Shown here: positions 17,370 through 26,520 of the stretch, piece by piece
Numbering within the stretch: position 1 is the stretch's first letter
Layout of the letters: each line of letters opens with the position of its first letter
DNA from: Candidatus Hadarchaeales archaeon
GTDB taxonomy: Archaea > Hadarchaeota > Hadarchaeia > Hadarchaeales > WYZ-LMO6
NCBI GenBank assembly: GCA_038736355.1
Contig: JAVYML010000003.1
Coordinates: 302,397-366,396, forward strand
Direction of reading: 5' to 3'
DNA: 64,000 nucleotides
Translations under genes and position numbers: made by a program
The notes under the pieces: generated by a model
Database searches by the model: none
Seen by the model: the letters and a program-made list of their open reading frames with translations, nothing else
What the model was told of the DNA's origin: nothing

Positions 17370-18323
17370 TCAAGGCCTGAGGCCCAAAGATTTTTCCAGC
17401 ACCTCTTCGTTGATCTTACCCGCGTGGAACACCCTACCCGTTTTGAGGTTGTTCACGAAGATCTCCGCGGGGGAGAAGAGTTTAGGATCTATTTTGAAGA
17501 AGTCCCTCTGGTATCTCTCGAAGAGTTCTAGGAAGGGGACTCCGTAGTCCCTGGAGGAACTGGAGGGAACCTGCTCTATCACCCTCTCCACCTCCTCGTC
17601 CTCCGCTTCAACGAAATAGACCGTTCTCCCACCGTAAAGCACACAATCGTTGGTCTTTCCCATGGCCTCGAGATCGTTCTTGGCCACGGGTGCGATGGGG
17701 GCCTTACCCAACCCGCTCACGATCTTTTGGAGCGGGAAACCCACTTCATGGAGCTTGTGGACTCCCGTCTCCACCACCCTTGCGGAGATCTGGATGCTCC
17801 CAACCAAACTGGCCGTGGGTGCCACGACCAACGTAAGGTTCTCGGGTTTCACACCGCAGCGCTGAGCCACTACCTCCGCCACCCTCTCGTCCGGGAGTTT
17901 CCTGGTTTCGAGGGTGAGCACCGCCACCTCACTCTCATCTTTATAACCGAGCTCCTCGAAGAGCTTCTCCACCCTGGCCAAGGCCCTGGCAGGGCCAGAA
18001 CCCATGGCGAAGTACTTCTCCACCTTCACCGCCCATCCAGCGTATTGGGAAGCCATGCAGGAGATGAGGGGAAAGTCCGTCCTCACGAAGACCCAGGGGA
18101 TTCTTTCCACCCTCACTTCCACTTTTCCCAGTCCGCCCATACAAATCTCCGAGAAGGCTATTCCCGCTTCCACGCTTCCGGGAACTTCCACCCCAGCATC
18201 GATTACCGTCGCACCGTTTCCCAACTTCTTTACCCTTATCTTCAGCTCCTCTTCCCTCCTCACCATCTCTTCCACTATCCTTTGGGCCCTCCTGTTCACG
18301 CTCAGCAAGTTCCTTCCCTCCAC
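17370..18323 (-). CDS. mch: Methenyl-H4MPT cyclohydrolase
   Basis: A 317-residue Mch, which reversibly hydrolyses methenyl-H4MPT to N5-formyl-H4MPT in the second pterin step. Family segments include VEAGIAFSEICMGGLG and VLYGGRTVYFVE. Length is normal (315-320). The coding start at 18323 overlaps the fwdC stop by 22 bases; an in-frame TTG a few codons in (before LSVNRRAQ) would also give a good N-terminus. Part of the fwd/ftr operon. Confidence 0.95.
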   Translation of the reverse strand: MEGRNLLSVNRRAQRIVEEMVRREEELKIRVKKLGNGATVIDAGVEVPGSVEAGIAFSEICMGGLGKVEVRVERIPWVFVRTDFPLISCMASQYAGWAVKVEKYFAMGSGPARALARVEKLFEELGYKDESEVAVLTLETRKLPDERVAEVVAQRCGVKPENLTLVVAPTASLVGSIQISARVVETGVHKLHEVGFPLQKIVSGLGKAPIAPVAKNDLEAMGKTNDCVLYGGRTVYFVEAEDEEVERVIEQVPSSSSRDYGVPFLELFERYQRDFFKIDPKLFSPAEIFVNNLKTGRVFHAGKINEEVLEKSLGLRP

Positions 18324-19120
18324 ACCAAGATTTCACCCTTTCCAGAACAGGCTAAATCCCCATCGTATCTCTCGTATTTCCCTTTTAGATGTTCTTCCCT
18401 TACGGGCAATCCCTCGCGTTGGAGGTACCGGAGGAGGAGGGGAAGGAAGGAGGGGAGATAGAGACAGCTGTACTGAAAGGTGGGAAGGAGGGGGGGTCTC
18501 TTGAAAGCCAGGATGGTTCCCCTCTCCATTCCTCCTCCCGCCCCCTCACCCATTTCTCCAAAACAAACGATCGTTCCTCCCGTCATGAGGGCGCCGGCAA
18601 AATCTCCCATTCTTCCCTCCACCACTATTATTCCCCTCCTCATCTTTTCTCCCACCTCCCTCCCGGCTTCTCCCCTCACGATGATCGTCCCTCCCTTCAT
18701 CCCCACCTTGGATCCACGATAGGCTGCCCCCACCAAGTTTCCCGCCTTACCCCTCACCTCTATCCTCCCGCCACTCATCTCCGCCCCCATCCAGTCACCC
18801 ACTTCCCCCTCCACGAAGATTTCACCTCCCTTCATCTCCCTTCCCAAATGCATTCCCACCTTTCCCTTTACCTCAATCCTTCCCCTCGTCATCCCGGCTC
18901 CCACATGCTTCACCCTGCCGAAATCACCCTCCAACCTCAGGACCTCCCCCTCCCCCCTCTCCTCCACCGAGAAGAGCTCCTCCACCCTTTTCCTCCTCCT
19001 TCCGTAGAGCACCTCCATCCTCCCTATTTCCCCCGCCGACTTACCACACAGGTGCTCAGGACTCAGGATTTCCGCTTCCACCGGAACCTTGAAGGGGCCC
19101 TTTGGTCTGAGAACGATCAC
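18302..19120 (-). CDS. fwdC: Formylmethanofuran dehydrogenase subunit C
   Basis: A 272-residue protein dominated by the right-handed beta-helix repeats of FwdC, visible as recurring GGxIxVxGxxGxxxGxxM units between about residues 75 and 215 (GRIEVKGKVG, GEIFVEGEVG, GRIEVRGKAG, GTIIVRGEAG, GIIVVEGRMG). FwdC is the scaffold that interfaces FwdA and FwdB in the CO2-reducing complex. Coupled to ftr upstream and mch downstream. Confidence 0.94.
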   Translation of the reverse strand: MIVLRPKGPFKVPVEAEILSPEHLCGKSAGEIGRMEVLYGRRRKRVEELFSVEERGEGEVLRLEGDFGRVKHVGAGMTRGRIEVKGKVGMHLGREMKGGEIFVEGEVGDWMGAEMSGGRIEVRGKAGNLVGAAYRGSKVGMKGGTIIVRGEAGREVGEKMRRGIIVVEGRMGDFAGALMTGGTIVCFGEMGEGAGGGMERGTILAFKRPPLLPTFQYSCLYLPSFLPLLLRYLQREGLPVREEHLKGKYERYDGDLACSGKGEILVWREGTC

Positions 19121-20004
19121 TTCATCACCTCCCTCAGGTAAAAGAGGTACTTGCCCAGCTTGCCCCCGTAGTTACCGGCCGAAATCCTCTTTATACCCTT
19201 AACCGAACATGCCCCCTCTATTCCCACCCTCATCGCCCTCCTCACACTCTCCTCATCCAAGCCATTGATCACTATCTCGAGCACGCAGTTAACCCCTTCC
19301 GGGACTTTGCTCTTCACCAACGGCCTCAGGGTGGGACAGTACTCGGTGTTGGTGGAAGCCCTCAAAAATTTGTACTTGGAACCCACCTTACTCCCACTCC
19401 TCACCACCCCGCCGGGGAAGGGGGCCACCACCCCTTCCACCTTCCTTATCCTCTCGACGGCCCTTTCCGCGGCCTCCAGCGTACAATCCTCATCCTCACC
19501 CAAGATGAGGAAATTCCCCCCTCCCACCGCCCTCTTTATTCCGAACTCCTCCTCAACCAAGAACTCCCCCTCCATCACGGGAATCCTCCAGAACCTTTTT
19601 CCCTCCAACCTCTTGGAGAGCTGGAAGCCATCCCCAAAGAACCTCAGCTTGGCCCCTACCTTGACGCTCTTTTCTCCCTGCAAACCGTTGAAACAGGAAG
19701 TGGTGGGACAGGTCATGATGCACTGCCCTATCCTGCGGAGGAGCTGATCCTCCAAATCCTTCTCCGACATGGCGAAGAGGAGGAGGCTCGCTCCCGGCCT
19801 GCCATCGGGGGTTTCCTGCGGACTCAGCCACCTCTCCACCCCTGCCTCCGCCCCGCAGGCTATCACGGAAGTGGCAAAGCCCGTGGCGGTGAGGGCGGCG
19901 TTTCTCACCCACTCCTCGTTCTTGGCCGTTACGATTACCCTCGCAGCCCTCATGCCGAAAGCCTCGGCGAAGGTATCTTCTATCTCCACCCCATTCACCT
20001 GCAA
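19117..20004 (-). CDS. ftr: Formylmethanofuran:H4MPT formyltransferase
   Basis: A 295-residue Ftr, starting MQVNGVEIEDTFAEAFGM, with family segments TCPTTSCFNG and KLRFFGDGFQ. It moves the formyl group from formyl-methanofuran to H4MPT. Normal length (about 297). It is inserted between fwdA and fwdC, overlapping both, so it is made together with the dehydrogenase that supplies its substrate. Confidence 0.96.
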   Translation of the reverse strand: MQVNGVEIEDTFAEAFGMRAARVIVTAKNEEWVRNAALTATGFATSVIACGAEAGVERWLSPQETPDGRPGASLLLFAMSEKDLEDQLLRRIGQCIMTCPTTSCFNGLQGEKSVKVGAKLRFFGDGFQLSKRLEGKRFWRIPVMEGEFLVEEEFGIKRAVGGGNFLILGEDEDCTLEAAERAVERIRKVEGVVAPFPGGVVRSGSKVGSKYKFLRASTNTEYCPTLRPLVKSKVPEGVNCVLEIVINGLDEESVRRAMRVGIEGACSVKGIKRISAGNYGGKLGKYLFYLREVMK

Positions 20005-21611
20005 GGTATCACCTCGCTCTTCGGGAGGTACTCCAGCTCAACGGGATAGTTTTCTAGGGAAACGGTGTAATATTTCTCGAAGTCCTGCTTGGCATCCTCG
20101 GGCAGTTCGCCGGGGGGACTCACCCAGAAGGTTCTTCCCCACACCTCCTTCACCACCTTCCCATCCTTCACCACCACTTCCCCATCCTTGATCACGTATT
20201 TGGCCCTGGAGAAGGAACCCTCGATGTCCTCCTCCTTGAATTCGTAGATGGCCACGTCCGCATCGGCCCCCACTCCCAGGTGTCCCTTTCTCTTCAAGCC
20301 GAGCAACTTGGCAGGTCCCGCCCTGGTGACGATGGCTATCTCGTAAAGGGAGTATTCCCTGTCCAAGCTTGGGAGGGTGGAGCGGGAGGAGGCTGCCCTG
20401 TGGATCTCGGAGAGGGTTTTCTCCCTAGCCCTCTTGCTCATCAGCCACTCGATCACCTTTGGATAATGGTAAAAGGGTCCGGCGTTGGGATGATCGGTAG
20501 TGAGCACCACTTTCCAGGGATCCTTCACCAAAAGGGCTACTTCCAGACCTATGGTCCATTGGACGGCATTCACCAGGGACTTGGGTTTGAAGGTATAGGG
20601 AACGATCCCAGCCCCTACCTCCATCTCCACGTCGGAATTGTACCATTTGTTTCCCGTGAGCTTGAAGAGGTTGTACTGCCAGGGACCATCCGCAGTCATG
20701 GTAGTGGCCTCCCCGAAGATGACTTGCCCCAAGTCACAGGTGGCGTTGGGCGATTCATCGATGGCCTTAGCCACCTCCGGCGCGGCGGAGGAAAGGGTGG
20801 CCCAATTTTCCCCCCCATAGGAGTTGAATTGGATGTGGGTGATGTGGACCCTTCCCCCCTGGGCCACCACCGTCTTCACCGTATCGATCACTATCCCGAA
20901 TTTCCCCGGCGTTCCCAGTTTGTTACAATGGACATGGATGGGATGGGGGAGTCCCAGTTCCTCGTTCACCCTACTCAGACCCTTTATGATCTCCCTGGGA
21001 GTCACCCCATAATTCTCCACCCTATCATCCAACCCCTCCACGTTCTTACCCCACTTCCAATTCTCCACCCCACCCGGATTCACCAGCTTGATGGCATAAC
21101 CTTTGGTGGCCTTGAGAAGCCAACCCACATAATTCCTGAGCTTCTCCCAGTTACCTTCCGCTATGTACTTCATCACGAAGTGGTTGTTGCCCATCAGGGT
21201 ATAGGCCCCCTTATCCACCATGGGTATATCGCAGAGCTCCTCGTGTACGTGTCTGGCGGTGAGGGGTGGCATGGCCGCCTCCATCACGGTGGTATAACCC
21301 AAAATGGCATACCTGTAACCCGTGACATAGGTGGTGGGGACCGTATATCCCGTCCCGCTCCTCGTCACCTCCGTCCTGGGCACGGGATCCCTGCGATGAT
21401 CCTCAGGCCTCATCAACCTTCCCAGGTTCACCTTGGACCCGGCGATATGGCTGTGGAGATCCACCCCTCCCGGAAAAACGATCATTCCGGAGGCGTCTAT
21501 GACCTCCCCCCTCGCCTCCTCCACGATTTTCCCATCTTCGATGAAGAGGTCCATTTTTTCTCCTTCGATTCCGTTGAGGGGATCGTAAACCGTTCCGTTT
21601 TTGATGATCAT
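19995..21611 (-). CDS. fwdA: Formylmethanofuran dehydrogenase subunit A, amidohydrolase
   Basis: A 538-residue binuclear-metal amidohydrolase. The metal-binding residues are visible as DLHSH, a carboxylated-lysine candidate in AIKLVNPGG, HVHCN, and TTDHPNAG near residue 385. FwdA condenses formate, made in FwdB, with methanofuran. It is slightly shorter than methanogen FwdA (about 570), with a compact C-terminus. It overlaps ftr and fwdB at both ends. Confidence 0.96.
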   Translation of the reverse strand: MIIKNGTVYDPLNGIEGEKMDLFIEDGKIVEEARGEVIDASGMIVFPGGVDLHSHIAGSKVNLGRLMRPEDHRRDPVPRTEVTRSGTGYTVPTTYVTGYRYAILGYTTVMEAAMPPLTARHVHEELCDIPMVDKGAYTLMGNNHFVMKYIAEGNWEKLRNYVGWLLKATKGYAIKLVNPGGVENWKWGKNVEGLDDRVENYGVTPREIIKGLSRVNEELGLPHPIHVHCNKLGTPGKFGIVIDTVKTVVAQGGRVHITHIQFNSYGGENWATLSSAAPEVAKAIDESPNATCDLGQVIFGEATTMTADGPWQYNLFKLTGNKWYNSDVEMEVGAGIVPYTFKPKSLVNAVQWTIGLEVALLVKDPWKVVLTTDHPNAGPFYHYPKVIEWLMSKRAREKTLSEIHRAASSRSTLPSLDREYSLYEIAIVTRAGPAKLLGLKRKGHLGVGADADVAIYEFKEEDIEGSFSRAKYVIKDGEVVVKDGKVVKEVWGRTFWVSPPGELPEDAKQDFEKYYTVSLENYPVELEYLPKSEVIPCR

Positions 21612-22873
21612 CCTCCCACCCTTTCGATGATCTTCTCCAGGATTTCCCTATCCGGCAGATAGGGGGAAGCCACGAGCTTCTTCAGCCTGAGCGGGATCCC
21701 ATCCATTCTGTAAGCCGTTCCGTCGCACTCTATACCCACTATGGCGGAAGGAATAACCACCTTCGCAAGCTTGGTGGTCAGACTCACCTTGGGATCTATT
21801 ACGATGGTGGGTATGGAAGCGAGATGACGTACGGCCCCAGCGGGGAAGTGGGCCGCAGGATCCGAAGCCAAAATGAGGGCCGCATCACACTCCCCCCTGT
21901 AAAGGAGGTCCACTGCCGAAAATTCTCCGGGATTGTAAACGGGATAACCCCTGCTGAAATTTATGGCAAAGGGATAACCGGTAAGCCAGGTGAGTACCTC
22001 ATTGGCCCCGGCGACGTTGAAGTGGCCCCTCATGGGCATGATGAGGAACTTCGTGTAATCGTTCAGATCCCTCACCAGACGGAGGGCTGCATCTATGTTG
22101 AGGTTTTTGCCCTTCGACATGGTGAGACCCATCCCGAAGAAGATGATGCCGAACTTACACCCCTTCATCCGCTCCGCCAGCTCCTTTATCTTCTCCCCCG
22201 GTACTCCCGCCGCCTCCTTCACCTCATACCCCCTCACGGCCGCCCTCAGGGCGGAAAGGAGTTCGTAATCCTTTCCTTCCTTTACCCTGATGAATTGGTT
22301 CACCATCTTCGAAGTCCTGGTTTCCCTCACGTCCACGTGAACCGTGAACCTCTCCTTCTTCCCCTGCCTGTACATCCCCAGGGGGGTAATGGAATACCTC
22401 ACGGGATGGCGGATGTGGGCCTCTGCCGGATTACAGCCCCAGAAGACCACTAGATCCGCTCTGTTCTTAACCTCGCCGAGGGTACATTTGACCGCCCCAC
22501 ATTCTTGAGCTGCCAAGACCGTGGGTCCATGACAGGTGGAAGAGGTATTGTCCAGGCTGGCACCCGTCAGCTCGGCGAGCCTGACGGCGAGCCTCTGGGC
22601 CTCCGCCTCCGTGGAGCTCAAACCGTAAATGAGGGGGAAATCTGCCTCCCTGAGGATGCGGGCGGCTTCCTCTATGGCTTCCTCCACCCTTACTTCCCTC
22701 CCATCCACCATGGGCTTGGCCCTGTCCTCGGCATGGGAAAGGAACTTCGATCTGGAAACGGGGCAAGCGTTCTTCGTGGAAAGGATTTTTCCATCCTCCA
22801 CTTCCACTTCCAGATCGTCGCAAAGGCAACCGCAGAAGGGACAGACCACGCCCTTATACAGAACCAAGCTCAC
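21608..22873 (-). CDS. fwdB: Formylmethanofuran dehydrogenase subunit B, W/Mo catalytic subunit
   Basis: A 421-residue molybdopterin oxidoreductase. C11, C14, C18 and C37 (CPFCGCLCDD and NACP) bind a [4Fe-4S] cluster. C114 in SSTCHGP lies where the cysteine ligand of tungsten sits in characterised FwdB, so this is a cysteine rather than a selenocysteine form. FwdB reduces CO2 to formate. The FwdF/FwdG polyferredoxins of methanogens are not in the window, so its electron supply is not visible here. Confidence 0.95.
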   Translation of the reverse strand: MSLVLYKGVVCPFCGCLCDDLEVEVEDGKILSTKNACPVSRSKFLSHAEDRAKPMVDGREVRVEEAIEEAARILREADFPLIYGLSSTEAEAQRLAVRLAELTGASLDNTSSTCHGPTVLAAQECGAVKCTLGEVKNRADLVVFWGCNPAEAHIRHPVRYSITPLGMYRQGKKERFTVHVDVRETRTSKMVNQFIRVKEGKDYELLSALRAAVRGYEVKEAAGVPGEKIKELAERMKGCKFGIIFFGMGLTMSKGKNLNIDAALRLVRDLNDYTKFLIMPMRGHFNVAGANEVLTWLTGYPFAINFSRGYPVYNPGEFSAVDLLYRGECDAALILASDPAAHFPAGAVRHLASIPTIVIDPKVSLTTKLAKVVIPSAIVGIECDGTAYRMDGIPLRLKKLVASPYLPDREILEKIIERVGG

Positions 22874-23246
22874 CCCTCCATCTCTTCACCAATTCCTCCA
22901 GGGGGGTGGGCTTCTCCCCCGGGGCCTTCGTAAGGCGGGCCTTCAAGCCCTTCAGGGAAGGCATGCCCGTTCCCTCCGTGAGGGGACTGGTAAGGAAGTT
23001 GGCCCAGGGACCCATCGGCATGAAAACCGTTCCCCTCTCCGTATTACCAAAAACGCATCTCACCACCACGGAACCGAACTCCGTGCTCACCCTGACCGTC
23101 TCCCCCTCCTTCACCCCTATGAGACTGGCATCCTCCGGATGGACAAAGACCACTGCCACTTTCTCAGAATATTCCGGAGAGGTTTTCCCCTTCTCCATGC
23201 TCACGCCTTGGTCCACCGTTCTACCGGTGTTCAGAAAGACTTCCAA
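22854..23246 (-). CDS. fwdD: Formylmethanofuran dehydrogenase subunit D
   Basis: A 130-residue molybdopterin-dinucleotide-binding domain (ADC-like fold), starting EVFLNTGRTVDQG and containing MPMGPWANFLTS, a signature of FwdD. It completes the catalytic unit with FwdB; in some archaea the two are fused. The start is TTG at 23246, after a weak GAGAAGG site. First gene of the eight-gene operon fwdD-B-A-ftr-fwdC-mch-mptN-mfnA. Confidence 0.93.
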   Translation of the reverse strand: MEVFLNTGRTVDQGVSMEKGKTSPEYSEKVAVVFVHPEDASLIGVKEGETVRVSTEFGSVVVRCVFGNTERGTVFMPMGPWANFLTSPLTEGTGMPSLKGLKARLTKAPGEKPTPLEELVKRWRGELGSV

Positions 23247-23270
23247 GGAAACCTTCTCTTTCCTTTCCCC

Positions 23271-23286
23271 AAAAATTTAAATGTTT
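23271..23286. promoter_or_regulatory. Bidirectional TATA element between fwdD and mtd
   Basis: AAAAATTTAAATGTTT is the only strong AT run in the 59-base gap between the divergent genes. Its centre is about 27 bases from the mtd ATG (23306) and about 32 from the fwdD TTG (23246). One near-palindromic core may therefore start both halves of the C1 pathway, or two overlapping TATA boxes may compete. Confidence 0.55.
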
Positions 23287-23305
23287 TCCCATCTCATTTT
23301 GGCCG

Positions 23306-24139
23306 ATGTTTTCAAAGGTGAGGATAGGAGTGGTGAAAGTAGGGAACATAGGCACCTCCACCATGATAGATCTCCTCTTGGATGAGAGGGCGGAAAGGGA
23401 GGACATCGACTTCAGGATAGTCGGATCGGGTCCCAAAATGCAGGAAGAGGATTGTAAGGAATGCGCCCAGAAGATTTTGGAGTTCAATCCCCACCTAGTC
23501 CTGATCGTGAGCCCCAATCCTGCCCTGCCCGGACCAACCGCTGCCAGGAGAATAGTGGCTGGGGCGGGGAAGCCCGTGATAGTGATAGGGGATGCCCCCG
23601 GGAAGAAAGCGGTTCCGGACCTGGAAAAGGAGGGAATGGGCTACCTGCTGATCGAGGCCGATGCCATGATAGGGGCGAGAAGGGAATTCCTGGATCCGGC
23701 CGAGATGGCCCTCTTCAACGCCAACGTAATAAAGGTCCTAGCCGCCACGGGTGCCTTCAACGTGATCTGTGAGGAAGTGGAAAAGGCCATAGAGGGGATA
23801 AAGAAGGGTTCACCCTATTTGCCCAGGGTGGTGATCACGAGGCAAAAGGCGGTGGAAGCGGCGGGTTTCCAGAACCCGTATGCGCTGGCCAAGGCCATGG
23901 CTGCCTACGAGATGGCCAAGAAGGTGGCGGATCTTTCGGTGGAGGGATGCTTCAAGATGAAGGAGATGAAGGAGTATGTTCCCACGGTGGCTTCCTCCCA
24001 TGAAATGATGGAAACCGCGGCGAAGTTGGCGGGTGAAGCTAGGGAACTGGAAAAGGCCACGGACTCCCTCCTGAGGAGGCCCCATGCCGACGACGGCAAA
24101 CTGCTCTCCAAGAGGAAATTGATGGAAAAACCAGGTTAA
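23306..24139 (+). CDS. mtd: F420-dependent methylene-H4MPT dehydrogenase
   Basis: A 277-residue Mtd with the N-terminal VRIGVVKVGNIGTSTMIDLLLDE-type nucleotide segment (begins at residue 4) and family stretches VVIGDAPGKK-like (IVIGDAPGKK) and PHADDGKLL. It oxidises or reduces methylene/methenyl-H4MPT using coenzyme F420. Its presence shows that the host makes F420. Transcribed divergently from the fwd operon, probably leaderless. Confidence 0.95.
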   Translation: MFSKVRIGVVKVGNIGTSTMIDLLLDERAEREDIDFRIVGSGPKMQEEDCKECAQKILEFNPHLVLIVSPNPALPGPTAARRIVAGAGKPVIVIGDAPGKKAVPDLEKEGMGYLLIEADAMIGARREFLDPAEMALFNANVIKVLAATGAFNVICEEVEKAIEGIKKGSPYLPRVVITRQKAVEAAGFQNPYALAKAMAAYEMAKKVADLSVEGCFKMKEMKEYVPTVASSHEMMETAAKLAGEARELEKATDSLLRRPHADDGKLLSKRKLMEKPG

Positions 24140-24145
24140 GGGGAC

Positions 24146-25087
24146 TTGAAAGAGATTTTGGTAAGTGCCCCATCGAGATTGCATCTGGGAATCCTCGATC
24201 CCTCGGGAAGGAATGGAAGGATTTACGGTGGTTTGGGGGTTGCCCTACTGAAACCGAGGGTGAGGGTGAGGATTTCCCCCTCCTCCTCTTTAGAAATTTC
24301 TGGACCCTCGGCCAAAACCGCCAGGGAGAAGCTCTCCCCCCTCTTGAGAAGGCTGGGAGAGAGGGGGGCGAGGATAGAAATCTTGGAAAGTATTCCCGAA
24401 CATTCCGGACTGGGCTCCACCACCCAGCTCTCCTTGGCGGTGGGGATGGGACTGGTCAAGCTCTTCGGATCCAAGCTTTCGGTGGAGGAAGTGAGCGAAG
24501 TGATGGGGAGGGGATGGTTTTCGGGAGTGGGAACCCATCTCTTCAAACGGGGCGGTTTCGTGCTGGAAGGGGGAAGAAAAAAGGAGGGTGGTCTTCCGCC
24601 CCTTCTCTTCCACTCCCCCTTCCCAGAGGAATGGAAGTTCGTGGTGGCCCTTCCCCCCTCAAGGGGTTTGGATGAGAGGGAGGAACGGAAGGTCTTCGAG
24701 AGGATCTCCCCTCCCCCGGAAGAAGTGGGAAGGGCTTGCAGGCTTGTCTTGATGAAGATGCTTCCGGCCTTGGTGGAAAGGGACCTTTTGGCCTTTGGTT
24801 CCTCCCTCACCGAGCTTCAGCGGGTGGTGGGAGGCTATTTCAAAGAAGTGCAGGGGGGAATCTTTGGAAGTCCCCTCCTCGAAGAAACGATAGAGTTCAT
24901 GCTGGAGGAAGGAGCGGTGGGGGGAGGGCAGAGCTCTTGGGGACCAGCAGTTTACGGTCTGGTGGGTGGGGAAGAAAGGGCCAAAGCCTTGGAGGAAAAG
25001 GTCGAAAGGTTTTTGGAAAAAAGGGGAGGGGGAAAAGTCTTCAGCTCGGGAGTGGACAACAAAGGGGCCAGATTTTTAAGGCGCTGA
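24146..25087 (+). CDS. Beta-ribofuranosylaminobenzene 5'-phosphate synthase (GHMP-like)
   Basis: A 313-residue GHMP-superfamily protein starting MKEILVSAPSRLHLGILDPSGRNGR, with HSGLGSTTQLSLAVG as the glycine-rich loop. The family is beta-RFAP synthase (often called MptG), which condenses p-hydroxybenzoate or p-aminobenzoate with PRPP in the first committed step of H4MPT assembly. TTG start at 24146 after an AAGGGG site, 6 bases past the mtd stop, so it is an mtd operon member. The 3' end overlaps the convergent MFS gene. Confidence 0.9.
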   Translation: MKEILVSAPSRLHLGILDPSGRNGRIYGGLGVALLKPRVRVRISPSSSLEISGPSAKTAREKLSPLLRRLGERGARIEILESIPEHSGLGSTTQLSLAVGMGLVKLFGSKLSVEEVSEVMGRGWFSGVGTHLFKRGGFVLEGGRKKEGGLPPLLFHSPFPEEWKFVVALPPSRGLDEREERKVFERISPPPEEVGRACRLVLMKMLPALVERDLLAFGSSLTELQRVVGGYFKEVQGGIFGSPLLEETIEFMLEEGAVGGGQSSWGPAVYGLVGGEERAKALEEKVERFLEKRGGGKVFSSGVDNKGARFLRR

Positions 25088-26437
25088 ATCCTTCGAATGC
25101 ACCTTCCCCCTAGCCAGGGAGAAGAAGATTCCGAGGAAACAGAGGAGGGAGAAGAGGAGGAAGAGGACTCTGGCCGTATCCATGAAGGAGGGATAGACCT
25201 CGGGCTCAAGCTTCTTCCTTCCCAAGCTCAGGGAGAGGACCATGGTGGTTATTCCCATGCTCATGGTTTGTCCCACCTGCCTCATCGTTCCCAGGGTGGC
25301 AGAAGCAACACCGTAGAACTCCCTTTCCACGGAACTCATCACCGCATTGGTGTTGGGGGAAGAGAAGAGGGCGAATCCCAGTCCCAAAAGGGAAAGACTG
25401 AGTATTACTTGGAGCAGAGGAGTTTCTCCTCCCAAGAAGATGAGGGAAAAGAGTCCAAGGGAGGTGAGGCCCATTCCCAGGGAGGCTACTAGCTGCGGCT
25501 CCACCCTGTCCGACCATTTTCCAGCGAGGGGAGAAAGGAGGGTTTGAAGGAGGGGCTGTACCATCATAACCGTTCCCGCTTCACCCGCGGAGAGGGAACG
25601 GGGATGTTGGAGGTAAAGACTCAGGAGAAAGGTTACGGCATAGGTAGCGCTGTAGTTGATGAGGGCTGCCAAGTTGGAAAAGAGGAAAACCCTATTGTCC
25701 CTGAAGAGGAGGGGGTTTATCATGGGTTCCTTTCTGATCCTTTCGAGGAAAAGGAAGAGGAGGAGGAAGAGAGAGCCGAGGAAGAGGGAGGAAAAACCGA
25801 GAGGGGAAGGGAGGGAGGAAAGTCCATAGATGAGGAGGACGAGCGTAACCACGTAAGCGAGGGAGCTGGGGAGGTCAAAACTTCCCTTGCTTCCGGCCTC
25901 CTCCTCCAACCTGAGGGAAAGGAGGAGGATGGAAAGGGAGAGGAGGGAAGAGAAGAAGAAGAGGCTCCTCCATCCAAGGCTCTGGGTCATGATTCCTCCC
26001 AAAAAGGGACCCAAGAGGAGCCCCGAATAAACGGCAGCCGTGTTTATTCCCAAAACCCTTCCCCTCTCCTCGGGAAAGGCCGAGGAGAGGAGGGCCACGG
26101 TCGTGGACAACACCATTGCGCTTCCCACTCCCTGAAGTACCCTCGAGGAGAGGAAGAAGGGAAAGGAGGGGGAAAGGGAAGAGAAAAGGGTGGAGAAAAA
26201 GAGAAGGGCGAGCCCTACCAGGAAGAATTTTTTCCTACCTTTGAGGTCCGCCAATCTTCCGAAGGGAAGGAGGAGGGCCGCAGAACTGAGGAGGAAGGAA
26301 GTGTTGACCCAGCCCAAGAGGACCGCATCCACCTGGAATTCCCTCTGAAGGGAGGGGAGGGCGAGGTTAACGGAAGAACCCAAGAAGGGGGTAAGGAAGG
26401 AGGCGGCCGCCACCGTCGCCAGCAGGCCCAGGCGCAT
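25076..26437 (-). CDS. MFS transporter (drug:H+ antiporter-like)
   Basis: A 453-residue membrane protein with about 12-14 hydrophobic segments. The MFS A-motif appears as GRLADLKGRKK between TM2 and TM3, and a C-motif-like GLLLGPFLGG lies in TM5. Closest in layout to the DHA2/EmrB-type multidrug antiporters. ATG at 26437 follows a GGTGAAGC site. Substrate unknown; no regulator sits next to it. Confidence 0.88.
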   Translation of the reverse strand: MRLGLLATVAAASFLTPFLGSSVNLALPSLQREFQVDAVLLGWVNTSFLLSSAALLLPFGRLADLKGRKKFFLVGLALLFFSTLFSSLSPSFPFFLSSRVLQGVGSAMVLSTTVALLSSAFPEERGRVLGINTAAVYSGLLLGPFLGGIMTQSLGWRSLFFFSSLLSLSILLLSLRLEEEAGSKGSFDLPSSLAYVVTLVLLIYGLSSLPSPLGFSSLFLGSLFLLLFLFLERIRKEPMINPLLFRDNRVFLFSNLAALINYSATYAVTFLLSLYLQHPRSLSAGEAGTVMMVQPLLQTLLSPLAGKWSDRVEPQLVASLGMGLTSLGLFSLIFLGGETPLLQVILSLSLLGLGFALFSSPNTNAVMSSVEREFYGVASATLGTMRQVGQTMSMGITTMVLSLSLGRKKLEPEVYPSFMDTARVLFLLFSLLCFLGIFFSLARGKVHSKDSAP

Positions 26438-26520
26438 GCTTCACCTTCCTGAGAAAGACCGGCTAGATAAAAGTTAAATATCGGGTGTGTTTCAATTAGC
26501 CGTTAAATCCGGGTGAACTC

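Noticed and set aside
25544-26452. Plus-strand open frame of 302 codons, very Glu/Gly-rich
   Set aside because: It is the mirror of the MFS transporter; Leu/Ser-rich membrane helices read backwards give charged low-complexity protein.
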